DNA of 33,544 nt from an uncultured Lachnospiraceae bacterium (GTDB lineage Bacteria > Bacillota > Clostridia > Lachnospirales > Lachnospiraceae), in contig CADBRN010000076.1 of NCBI GenBank assembly GCA_902797025.1, positions 1-33,544 on the forward strand. Direction: 5' to 3'. Shown one piece after another: positions 25,460 through 32,305 of the stretch (positions are counted from its first letter, which is position 1; the number at the start of each line of letters is the position of its first letter). The notes below the pieces were generated by a model that was given only the letters and a program-made list of their open reading frames with translations, had not been told where the DNA came from and made no database searches. A program made the position numbers and the translations under genes.

Positions 25460-26009
25460 TGTTTTCCAGAAAAAAGTTCCGGAAAAGAAACCGGATAAAA
25501 AGCCGATGACCAGGGAGCAGGCGGTCGGAGAAGTGAAGACATTTTTTCTCCGGCTCGCCGTCCTGGCGGGACTGATCCTCGTGATCTTCGGATTCGTCTT
25601 CGGCTTTGCGGTGATGCCGGATGACTCCATGAAGCCGGGAATCGGGGCGGGCGATCTGCTCTTCGTCTACCGGCTGGAGAAAGCCTACAAGAGCGGCGAC
25701 GTGATCGTTTACAAAACAGACGACGGAAAGCACGTCGGAAGGATCGTGGCGAAGGGAGGCGACACCGTCGAAATTACGGAAGCTGAGGAGCTGAAAGTGA
25801 ATGGTAGTATCGTCATAGAGGACGATATTTACTATAAAACGCCGATGTACGATTCAGGAATTACTTATCCCGTGACATTGGCAGAGGGTGAGTTTTTTGT
25901 ACTCGGTGATCACAGAGAAAACGCCGAGGACAGCAGGTGGTCAGGTCCCGTGGCCGGGGATGCGATCACCGGGAAAGTTATTACAGTAATAAGAAGAAAT
26001 GATATTTAA
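25455..26009 (+). CDS. Signal-peptidase-I-like protein of the pilus locus (SipA/LepA-like)
   Basis: The 184-residue protein has a basic cytoplasmic N-terminus, one membrane helix (about 31-53) and an S26 peptidase-like outer domain. Box B retains Ser58 (MPDDSMKPG) and box E retains GDHRENAEDSR. The box D segment, normally KRVxGxPGD, reads HVGRIVAKGGD: Gly95 stands where the catalytic Lys should be. In group A Streptococcus, SipA/LepA of the FCT pilus locus is a signal-peptidase-like protein needed for pilus assembly and also lacks a normal Ser/Lys dyad (recalled from the literature). The gene sits between adhesin and major pilin, as sipA does in that locus. An assembly role without protease activity is likely; a nearby Lys100 could conceivably substitute. 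Confidence 0.85.
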   Translation: MAVFQKKVPEKKPDKKPMTREQAVGEVKTFFLRLAVLAGLILVIFGFVFGFAVMPDDSMKPGIGAGDLLFVYRLEKAYKSGDVIVYKTDDGKHVGRIVAKGGDTVEITEAEELKVNGSIVIEDDIYYKTPMYDSGITYPVTLAEGEFFVLGDHRENAEDSRWSGPVAGDAITGKVITVIRRNDI

Positions 26010-26063
26010 TCAAGGAATCAACCGGAGACAGCAGAAAACTGATTCACTGAAGGAGAGGAGTAA

Positions 26064-27119
26064 ATGATGAGATACACATTTTTTAGAACAATGGGAATCG
26101 CGGCGGTCAGTGCAGCAATGATTATGGGAACGGCGATGCCGGCATTTGCGGTGGACGACAATCCGCCGGCTGCAGCCGCAGACACGCTTACAGTCAGCAA
26201 AGTCCTCGAAAAGGATGCAAGCGACTACGTGCCGAACGAGACGTATCAGTTTGCAATTGCCCCGGGTAAGGCGGATGCGGCGAATGCGGTTCTTGCAGGA
26301 CCGGTCAGCGCGGTACGGATCAACGATGCGGGCCTTGGAGAGGACGGAACATTTACGATCAAGGCGGGACCGGACGCGGCGGATATCGGCAAGACGAGCG
26401 TTGCTGTCGGTTCGGCGAACCTCACATTCGACACCAGTAAGTTCGAAAAGCCGGGTATTTACCGTTATACGATCGATGAACTGGGGACCGACAACGCGGA
26501 TGAAGATTTCGACGACAGCGTCTACACGATGGATGTGTACTTTACAAACACCCACGAATTAAATGTTAAGGCGTATAAGGATGGGACGGAGAAATCCGCG
26601 GCGATCACCTTCACGAACAGCATCGCGGGAACCGGCGAATATGCACACGACGACCTGACGGTTCTTAAGAAAGTAGAAGGAAACATGGGAGAGAAAACCC
26701 GCGCCTTCAACTTCACGGTTACACTGAAGAGCGGAGACGGAAGCTATCGTCTGGCGGCCGGCAACTATAACTTTACGTTGAACAAAGAGAATCCGTCTGT
26801 GAATCTTACACTCCAAGACGGCGAGTCGTTTACCGTTTATGGCCTTGATTCCGCAGCCAGAGTTACCGCAAAAGAGGAAGATCTGACGGGAGAAGGATAC
26901 ACGACGACGTACTACAGCGATTATGATCAGAAGACAAAGGAAACCGAGCTGACGAGTAACAGCGGCAAGGCGGTCACCGATAATGCGACGGTCACCGTTG
27001 AGAACAAGAAGGATGTCAATATCACCACCGGTATCGTCCGTGAGTATGCGCCGTTTGTTCTCATGATTGTCCTGGCAGGTGCGGCTGCAGTCGTGTTCTT
27101 CCGCAGAAAGAGAGCATGA
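26064..27119 (+). CDS. Major pilin subunit (FctA/Spy0128-like)
   Basis: ATG 26064 follows AGGAGAGGAG. The 351-residue protein has a signal peptide cut after PAFA (residue 29) and two Ig-like pilin domains. The first (about 40-187) has candidate isopeptide residues Lys46 (TVSK), Glu139 (TIDE) and Asn185 (TFTN). The second (about 196-316) has Lys202 or Lys203 (TVLKK), Glu271 or Glu272 (AKEED) and Asn314 (TVEN). This is the Lys-Glu-Asn arrangement of self-crosslinking Spy0128-type pilins. The C-terminus is NITTGIVREYAPFVLM, a hydrophobic stretch and FFRRKRA: the same sorting layout as the adhesin, without LPxTG. Its size, domains and place before a class B sortase identify it as the likely shaft subunit. 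Confidence 0.9.
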   Translation: MMRYTFFRTMGIAAVSAAMIMGTAMPAFAVDDNPPAAAADTLTVSKVLEKDASDYVPNETYQFAIAPGKADAANAVLAGPVSAVRINDAGLGEDGTFTIKAGPDAADIGKTSVAVGSANLTFDTSKFEKPGIYRYTIDELGTDNADEDFDDSVYTMDVYFTNTHELNVKAYKDGTEKSAAITFTNSIAGTGEYAHDDLTVLKKVEGNMGEKTRAFNFTVTLKSGDGSYRLAAGNYNFTLNKENPSVNLTLQDGESFTVYGLDSAARVTAKEEDLTGEGYTTTYYSDYDQKTKETELTSNSGKAVTDNATVTVENKKDVNITTGIVREYAPFVLMIVLAGAAAVVFFRRKRA

Positions 27120-27148
27120 TCGGGAAAGAGTGACGGAACAGACACAGA

Positions 27149-27173
27149 CCGGGCAGGATCATCGAAGGCCCGG
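27149..27173 (+). promoter_or_regulatory. Stem-loop between major pilin and sortase genes
   Basis: CCGGGC (27149-27154) pairs with GCCCGG (27168-27173) around a 13-base loop. No T run follows, so it is not a standard terminator. It may act as a 3' stabiliser or processing site that raises pilin mRNA over sortase mRNA (inference). Confidence 0.5.
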
Positions 27174-27212
27174 CTGAGAAAGAATAAGAGAGAAAGGGGG
27201 GAATGAAGCGGG

Positions 27213-27959
27213 ATGATCCTGGCAGGACGGCTTGCTAAAATCGGGAATCGGATACTGGCGGTGTTCGCAGCGCTCCTGGTGATTGTCATGCTGCTCTACG
27301 GCGGATATTCCCTGTGGGATACGTGGAGACTGTATCATTCCGCTTATACCTCCTCCGATCTATTAAAGTACAAACCCGATGCGGACGTTACCGGAGACGG
27401 ACCGACGCTTCAGGACCTGGCGGCGATCAACGGGGATGTGGCCGGATGGATCACCATCGACGACACGCACATCGATTATCCGCTGGTTCAGGGAACGGAG
27501 CCGCTGGATTACATCAACAAAGATGTATACGGGAAGTTTTCTCTGGCGGGATCGATCTTCCTCGATCCCCGGAATTCCAGAGATTTTACGGATTCCTACA
27601 GTCTCCTCTACGGCCATCACATGGATAACGGAGCGATGTTCGGCGATATTATCAAATTTGAAGATGCGGACTATTTCAACAGTCGCATGTCGGGGACGCT
27701 GTATCTTACGGACGGCACGCAGTACAGAATCACACTTTTCGCCTGCCTGAAGACGGATTCCGGAGACGGCACGGTGTTTAACCCGACCGCTCATCCGGAG
27801 GACAACAGCGAACTGATCTCGTACATTCAGGAAAAAAGTGTGCAGAAGAGGGATATCGGAATCAGCAGTGCAGACCGCGTCATCGGATTATCCACGTGCG
27901 AGGACGCGCAGACGAACGGAAGAACGATTTTATACGGACGATTGGAGAAAAAAGTTTGA
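27213..27959 (+). CDS. Class B sortase (pilus polymerase)
   Basis: The 248-residue protein has an N-terminal membrane anchor (about 14-34) and a sortase B domain. DVAGWITIDDTHIDYPLVQG is the typical class B start, YGHHM holds the catalytic His135, LSTCED the catalytic Cys229, and GRTILYGR the catalytic Arg237. AAGGGGGG lies 12 bases before ATG 27213; an ATG at 27203 opens only an 11-codon frame. Sortases cleave a sorting motif after Thr and join the protein to another pilin or the cell wall. In group A Streptococcus the FCT pilus is also built by a class B-type sortase. The likely substrates are the (T/D)TG(I/V) motifs of the two preceding surface proteins. Confidence 0.93.
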   Translation: MILAGRLAKIGNRILAVFAALLVIVMLLYGGYSLWDTWRLYHSAYTSSDLLKYKPDADVTGDGPTLQDLAAINGDVAGWITIDDTHIDYPLVQGTEPLDYINKDVYGKFSLAGSIFLDPRNSRDFTDSYSLLYGHHMDNGAMFGDIIKFEDADYFNSRMSGTLYLTDGTQYRITLFACLKTDSGDGTVFNPTAHPEDNSELISYIQEKSVQKRDIGISSADRVIGLSTCEDAQTNGRTILYGRLEKKV

Positions 27960-27979
27960 GAAAGGAGGCGCCGAAAGTA

Positions 27980-28753
27980 ATGAGTGGAATGAGAAAGAAA
28001 TTTCAACGCGTATCCCGGATGCTGACGGCAGCCGCGCTGGCCCTTGCAATGGTCCTTTCCATGACAGGCATCAAGGCCAGGGCAGCAGTATCGTATCAGG
28101 CGGATCTCGCGATCCGGGGAACGGTAAAGTTCAGCGGCGCGTCCAACAAAGAGGCGCCGCGTGCGGAATTCCGGCTGACGGGAACCGACGGCGCGCCGAT
28201 GCCGGAAGCGGACAGTGTCGCCGTTGATCTGACGGGAGAGGAGGAAAAGGAATTTTCATTCGATCACGTCACCTACACTTCGCCGGGGACGTATCGTTAT
28301 CAGGTAAAACAGACTGTGATCAGTTCCGGTTACCGGATGGATACGACGGTCTATGATATCACCGTATTCGCGACGTATGAAGACGGTTTCCTTACGGCAG
28401 TGATGTACGCGAACCGGGAAGGCGACACGGGCAGCAAGACGGAAATCCGTTTTATCAATACAAAGGAGAGCGGTGAACTGCCGAATACCGGCGGTGATGA
28501 GGATCCGACACCGAAGCCGGAAGATCCGAAACCGACGCCGCAGCCGGAAAACCCGAAACCGACGCCGGCCGTCAAACCGACGGTGGTGACTGCGACCCGG
28601 AGAGCCACAGTGCCTTCTGTTGTACGGACGATTTCCAATGCGGTGAAGACCGGAGATACTTCTTCGGTCGCGCTCTGGTCGATTATCGCAGCGGCGGCCG
28701 TCATCGGGACGATTGTAATCGCCGGAAAGAGAAAAAATCACAACAAAAAATGA
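27980..28753 (+). CDS. Minor/basal pilin with LPNTG and KTGD motifs (FctB-like)
   Basis: ATG 27980 follows AAAGGAGG (27961-27968); upstream in-frame starts lie inside the sortase gene. The 257-residue protein has a signal peptide cut near KARA (residue 35) and one Spy0128-like pilin domain (about 38-163: VTYTSPGTYRYQVKQT, ending RFINTK). LPNTG follows at 167-171, then a Pro/Lys-rich tract (176-200: PTPKPEDPKPTP). A normal wall-sorting end closes the protein: VKTGD (222-226), a hydrophobic helix (about 230-248) and KRKNHNKK. The proline-rich tract suits a wall-spanning base subunit. It is the last gene of the pilus operon, as fctB is in streptococcal FCT loci, and a terminator follows. Confidence 0.85.
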   Translation: MSGMRKKFQRVSRMLTAAALALAMVLSMTGIKARAAVSYQADLAIRGTVKFSGASNKEAPRAEFRLTGTDGAPMPEADSVAVDLTGEEEKEFSFDHVTYTSPGTYRYQVKQTVISSGYRMDTTVYDITVFATYEDGFLTAVMYANREGDTGSKTEIRFINTKESGELPNTGGDEDPTPKPEDPKPTPQPENPKPTPAVKPTVVTATRRATVPSVVRTISNAVKTGDTSSVALWSIIAAAAVIGTIVIAGKRKNHNKK

Positions 28754-28810
28754 ACCGGACCGATCTAAACCAGAATTAGAGAAACACGCCGGATCCACGA
28801 TTTGAACAGG

Positions 28811-28866
28811 AAAAGGAGCATCTCCGCGGCAGAGTCCCCCGCCGCAGAGGAAGCTCCTTTTTCTTT
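28811..28866 (+). terminator. Intrinsic terminator of the pilus operon
   Basis: AAGGAGC (28813-28819) pairs with GCTCCTT (28853-28859). An inner GCGGC/GCCGC stem extends the hairpin, and TTTTTCTTT follows. It lies 60 bases after the minor pilin stop. Confidence 0.88.
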
Positions 28867-28935
28867 GTCCGGAATGAAAATGCCGTAGTCGTTTCCGCAC
28901 CGTACCGGATCCTCCCACCGCACATATTAAGAAAT

Positions 28936-28964
28936 TTGACAAATATGTTGCGAAATGTTAATAT
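28936..28964 (+). promoter_or_regulatory. Promoter of the CHAP hydrolase gene
   Basis: TTGACA (28936-28941) and TAATAT (28959-28964) are separated by 17 bases in an AT-rich stretch. The start codon lies 27 bases after the -10, so the leader is short. It gives the hydrolase its own transcription, apart from the pilus operon. Confidence 0.78.
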
Positions 28965-28991
28965 TTTCCGTATGTATCAGGGAGGATATTT

Positions 28992-29957
28992 GTGGTGAGA
29001 TTGAAAAAAACTACCGGAGTGTTGCTCTGTTCCGCGTTCTGTGTGCTGACGTTTCCGGCAGGAAGGGTCAAAGTTCAGGCATATACCGCGCATACGGCGG
29101 ATGAGGCGATCGCGTGGGTCGACAGTCAGGTCGGCCGGTCGATCGATTATGACGGCGCGTACGGCGCGCAGTGTGTAGACCTCGCGAAGGCGTATTATCA
29201 TTATCTCGGAGTGACGCCGGCATTCGGAAACGGCGCCGATTACCGGACCAATAAGCTGCCGGACGGATGGCAGCGGATTGCGGGGGCACAGCCGCAGAAG
29301 GGAGATATTCTGGTCTATACCGCAAGATACCGCGGACTTGGTCATGTTGCGATCTATGATTCCGACACATCGGCTTATCATCAGCATCTGCATGCGGACA
29401 GCAGGGTCGAGCACGTGACGGGTTCCTCTTATGCCGCATTTGGCAACATCACATACTGGGGCGTGATTCGCCCGGATTTTGCAGATGCGGGGAATGCCGG
29501 CGGTGAAAACGGAACGAGCAGCGGAAATGACGCCGGTGATGGCGGGACGGCGATGTACCGTCTGTACAATCCGAACAGCGGGGAGCATTTTTATACGAAA
29601 AACAGCGCAGAAGCGAAGCGGCTGGCTTCGATCGGATGGAATAAGGAAGGAGTCGGCTGGATTGCGCCGGAATCATCGGGAACGCCGGTGTACCGTCTGT
29701 ACAACCAGAACGCCGGTGAGCATCATTACACGACCGATCCGAACGAGAGAAGCGATCTGATCGCGGCCGGCTGGAAGGACGAGGGGGTCGGCTGGTACTC
29801 AGATGAGCAGGAGAGAGTTCCGGTTCACCGTCAGTACAATCCGAATGCCGACAGCAACAATCACAATTATACCGTCAGTGAGGCGGAAAAAGACAAACTC
29901 GATTCGGCCGGATGGACGTACGAGGGAATCGCGTGGTACGCGATATCCGGAAGGTAA
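28992..29957 (+). CDS. Secreted CHAP-domain hydrolase with three DUF5648-type repeats
   Basis: The start is GTG 28992, six bases after GGGAGG; a second GTG at 28995 is possible. The 321-residue protein has a signal peptide cut near KVQA (residue 30). A CHAP cysteine-hydrolase domain follows (about 31-163) with Cys61 (AQCVDLAKAYYHYLG) and His118 (GLGHVAIYD). After a Gly/Asn/Asp-rich linker come three repeats of about 45 residues (from 188, 233 and 277) of the form YRLYNPNSGEHFYT..GWxxEGxGW, as in PF18885. CHAP enzymes cleave peptidoglycan peptides; the repeats may bind the cell surface or sugars. It may help open the wall during growth or pilus export, but it is not in the pilus operon. Confidence 0.88.
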   Translation: MVRLKKTTGVLLCSAFCVLTFPAGRVKVQAYTAHTADEAIAWVDSQVGRSIDYDGAYGAQCVDLAKAYYHYLGVTPAFGNGADYRTNKLPDGWQRIAGAQPQKGDILVYTARYRGLGHVAIYDSDTSAYHQHLHADSRVEHVTGSSYAAFGNITYWGVIRPDFADAGNAGGENGTSSGNDAGDGGTAMYRLYNPNSGEHFYTKNSAEAKRLASIGWNKEGVGWIAPESSGTPVYRLYNQNAGEHHYTTDPNERSDLIAAGWKDEGVGWYSDEQERVPVHRQYNPNADSNNHNYTVSEAEKDKLDSAGWTYEGIAWYAISGR

Positions 29958-29978
29958 TCCATTCAAAATTAAAAGCAG

Positions 29979-30039
29979 GAGCGGTCATTTTTATGCGGGA
30001 TTCATCCTTCGGGAACCGGTAAATCTGGCCGCTCTTTTT
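29979..30039 (+). terminator. Intrinsic terminator after the CHAP hydrolase gene
   Basis: GAGCGGTCA (29979-29987) pairs with TGGCCGCTC (30026-30034) with one G-U pair, followed by TTTTT. The loop is long (38 bases), so it could also be part of a leader of the MATE gene. Confidence 0.7.
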
Positions 30040-30083
30040 CACCGCGGGTCAACGGCAGAACAGAAGGAAGGAGCGGATTCGTC

Positions 30084-31433
30084 ATGGAGCGATCCAAACA
30101 CAGAAGAAAAGAGGAATATCTGATCACAGACCCGCCGCTTAACGCGCTTCTGCTCTTCTCGCTTCCGATGATTCTGGGCAGCCTGTTTCAGCAGATCTAT
30201 AACATGGCCGATTCGATCATCGTCGGTCATTTTGTCGGTCAGAACGCACTCGCTGCGGTCGGGGCTTCTTCCGCGCTGACGAATGTTTTTATCTGCGTCG
30301 CGGTCGGCGCGGGGGCGGGAGCTTCGGTGATCGTCAGTCAGCGCTTTGGCGCTCGCGAGTACCGCGGGATGAAGCAGTCGGTCCGTACGTCGATGATCTT
30401 TTTCCTCCTGCTCGCCGCTGCGCTCGGCGCGCTGGGGTTCGCCTTCAGCGGGCCGATCATGCGCGCTCTCCGGACGCCGGATGAGGTGATCGGCATGGCG
30501 GTTCTTTACCTGCGCGTGTATTTCGCCGGTTTCCCGTTCCTTTTCATGTACAATATCATCTCGAGTATGTTCAATGCGCTGGGGGAATCGAGGATTCCGC
30601 TGTATTTTTTGATTTTCTCCTCGGTTTTGAATGTCTTCATGGATCTCTTTATGGTTGCGCGGCTCGGGATGGGCGTGTTCGGTGCGGCGCTTGCCACGCT
30701 GATCGCGCAGGGGGTCTCCGCTGTGCTTTCTTTCGTCCTGTTCGTCCGCGCGATGCGCCGTTACGATGTGGATGCCGCGTTTTTTTCAGGACAGGATCTG
30801 AAAAAAATCCTGGCCTTCGCCGTGCCGACGATCATCCAGCAGTCCACCGTTTCGATCGGCATGCTGCTCGTGCAGTCGGTGGTGAACCGGTTCGGAGCGG
30901 AAGCACTTGCGGGATTTTCAGCGACCGGACGCATCGAAAATATTATTGCGGCAGTCTTTGTATCGATCGGTAACGCAGTTTCGCCGTTTACGGCGCAGAA
31001 CTTCGGCGCGTTGAAGAAGGATCGGATTCCGAAGGGCTACCATGCGGGACTGCTGCTCGATCTGATCGCTGCCGGTGTTGCGTGCGCGGTCATCGAGCCA
31101 TTTGCGCGTCCGATCGCGGGCCTGTTTCTGGGAAGCAGGGGGACCGCGGAAGCGTACCGCGTGGCGGTCGATTATATGCGCTGGATCGGGCTGTTTTGTT
31201 TTCTGCTCGGGGCAAAGGTTTCGACCGACGGCGTACTCAAGGGAATCGGCCGGATGCGTATTTTCATGGCTTCAAATCTCTGCAATCTATTTATCCGGGT
31301 CATGGTGGCGATGACGATGGCTCCGCGCTTTGGCATAGAATTCGTCTGGTATGCGGTGCCGGTCGGCTGGGCAGCGAACGTGCTCATCTCCTATTCGGCT
31401 TACCGGAAAAACCGGAAGCGGGGATTTGAATAA
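30084..31433 (+). CDS. MATE-family multidrug/cation efflux transporter
   Basis: ATG 30084 follows GAAGGAAGGAG. The 449-residue protein has about 12 hydrophobic helices and the family pattern in both halves. The N-terminus has LLLFSLPMILGSLFQQIYNM and ADSIIVGHFVGQNALAAVGAS, and a middle repeat has FAVPTIIQQSTVSIGMLLVQS with FSATGRIENI. MATE proteins exchange sodium or protons for organic cations, drugs or metabolites at the membrane. Substrate cannot be predicted. It stands alone between two promoter or terminator regions and has no adjacent regulator gene. Confidence 0.93.
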   Translation: MERSKHRRKEEYLITDPPLNALLLFSLPMILGSLFQQIYNMADSIIVGHFVGQNALAAVGASSALTNVFICVAVGAGAGASVIVSQRFGAREYRGMKQSVRTSMIFFLLLAAALGALGFAFSGPIMRALRTPDEVIGMAVLYLRVYFAGFPFLFMYNIISSMFNALGESRIPLYFLIFSSVLNVFMDLFMVARLGMGVFGAALATLIAQGVSAVLSFVLFVRAMRRYDVDAAFFSGQDLKKILAFAVPTIIQQSTVSIGMLLVQSVVNRFGAEALAGFSATGRIENIIAAVFVSIGNAVSPFTAQNFGALKKDRIPKGYHAGLLLDLIAAGVACAVIEPFARPIAGLFLGSRGTAEAYRVAVDYMRWIGLFCFLLGAKVSTDGVLKGIGRMRIFMASNLCNLFIRVMVAMTMAPRFGIEFVWYAVPVGWAANVLISYSAYRKNRKRGFE

Positions 31434-31459
31434 TCATTGAATTCCGGTAAATTCCCTTA

Positions 31460-31487
31460 TTGACAAAGGGTATGGATATGGTATAAT
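31460..31487 (+). promoter_or_regulatory. Consensus promoter of the first feoA gene
   Basis: TTGACA (31460-31465) and TATAAT (31482-31487) are separated by 16 bases. CCCTT-N7-AAGGG overlaps the -35. This is the closest match to a housekeeping sigma promoter in the window. The leader of about 75 bases contains a hairpin (31526-31532 with 31545-31551) just before the ribosome site. Confidence 0.85.
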
Positions 31488-31568
31488 CCCTCTGTGTGAA
31501 GTTAGAGATGGCAAACAATAAATCAACACATCGTTCATGAAGTAGATGTGTAAACGGAAGGAGATTTT

Positions 31569-31790
31569 ATGCTGCCCTTATCTATGGCAAAGATCGGAGA
31601 TCGCGTGATGGTCGCACGGGTCGGAGGAAATGCGGAAGTAAAGAAGCATCTCGAAGATCTGGGCTTCGTATCCGGAACGGAGGTGTCGGTGGTTTCAGCA
31701 CCGGGGAATGGGAATGTGATTATCCGGGTCAAGGATTCCACGCTCGCGGTCACATCGAAGATGGCGGAGAAGATCTACGTCACGATGTGA
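31569..31790 (+). CDS. feoA: FeoA-domain protein, first copy
   Basis: The 73-residue SH3-like protein starts after GGAAGGAG. It shows the FeoA pattern: MAKIGDRVMVARVGGNAEVKKHLEDLGFVSGTEVSVV, then NVIIRVKDSTLAVTSKMAEKIYV. FeoA is a small cytoplasmic partner of the ferrous iron transporter FeoB. This copy is read from its own consensus promoter and is separated from the second copy by 159 bases holding another promoter-like region. The split may let the two copies be made in different amounts. Confidence 0.92.
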   Translation: MLPLSMAKIGDRVMVARVGGNAEVKKHLEDLGFVSGTEVSVVSAPGNGNVIIRVKDSTLAVTSKMAEKIYVTM

Positions 31791-31791
31791 A

Positions 31792-31820
31792 AGCAGCATG
31801 AAAAGGCGGCTTATTTTTTT
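31792..31820 (+). terminator. Weak terminator-like hairpin after the first feoA
   Basis: AAGCAGC pairs imperfectly (one mismatch) with GCGGCTT, followed by ATTTTTTT. The stem is short, so part of transcription may read through to the second feoA and feoB. Confidence 0.45.
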
Positions 31821-31829
31821 ACACGATGG

Positions 31830-31872
31830 TTAGACATGACTAATATATAATAGATTGCACAACATCTATTAT
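31830..31872. promoter_or_regulatory. Regulatory region of feoA2-feoB: DtxR-like dyad, TATAAT and a 9-bp inverted repeat
   Basis: TTAG-ACATGA-CTAA (31830-31843) has the outline of DtxR/IdeR-type metal operators. A TATAAT lies at 31846-31851 without a good -35. ATAATAGAT (31847-31855) and ATCTATTAT (31864-31872) form a perfect 9-bp inverted repeat with an 8-base centre that overlaps this -10. Control of feoB by iron through this region is likely but inferred. Confidence 0.6.
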
Positions 31873-31949
31873 GCGGAGTAAAGATCGGATGAAACCGGAC
31901 ATACCATTCTGTCTGTTTCTATAAATTATTATTATGAGGAGGATGAGCA

Positions 31950-32171
31950 ATGAAAACTTTGCGGGACATTCCTGTAGGACAGTCCGCCACGGTGCAGAAG
32001 ATCCACGGAAGCGGTGCGTTAAAGCGCCGGATCATGGACATGGGCATCACGAAAGGAACCGAGATTTATGTGCGGAAGGTGGCGCCGCTCGGCGATCCGG
32101 TGGAGGTGACCGTGCGCGGCTATGAGCTTTCGGTCCGAAAGGAGGACGCGGATATTCTTGAGATGAGCTGA
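31950..32171 (+). CDS. feoA: FeoA-domain protein, second copy
   Basis: The 73-residue protein starts after GAGGAGG. It reads MKTLRDIPVGQSATVQKIHG, ALKRRIMDMGITKGTEIYV and PVEVTVRGYELSVRKEDADIL, the classical FeoA form. It is closer to typical FeoA proteins that precede feoB than the first copy, which differs clearly in sequence. It lies 134 bases before feoB in the same direction and is probably co-transcribed. An ATG at 31934 opens another frame and is ignored. Confidence 0.94.
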   Translation: MKTLRDIPVGQSATVQKIHGSGALKRRIMDMGITKGTEIYVRKVAPLGDPVEVTVRGYELSVRKEDADILEMS

Positions 32172-32305
32172 CTGCCGAAGCCGTCTTTTTCAAAGATCTT
32201 GAAGGGAGCCGCAAAGGCGGACGTCCCGGTCGAAGAACAGTACAATGAAACTTCCGGCCTGCACAGGCAGAGGCGGGAGGGAAAGCGTGCAGAAAAGAGG
32301 AAAGA

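Noticed and set aside
27203..27238. Short open frame starting at ATG 27203, better placed to the ribosome site than the sortase ATG
   Set aside because: It ends after 11 codons inside the sortase gene. A leader-peptide role cannot be excluded but nothing supports it.
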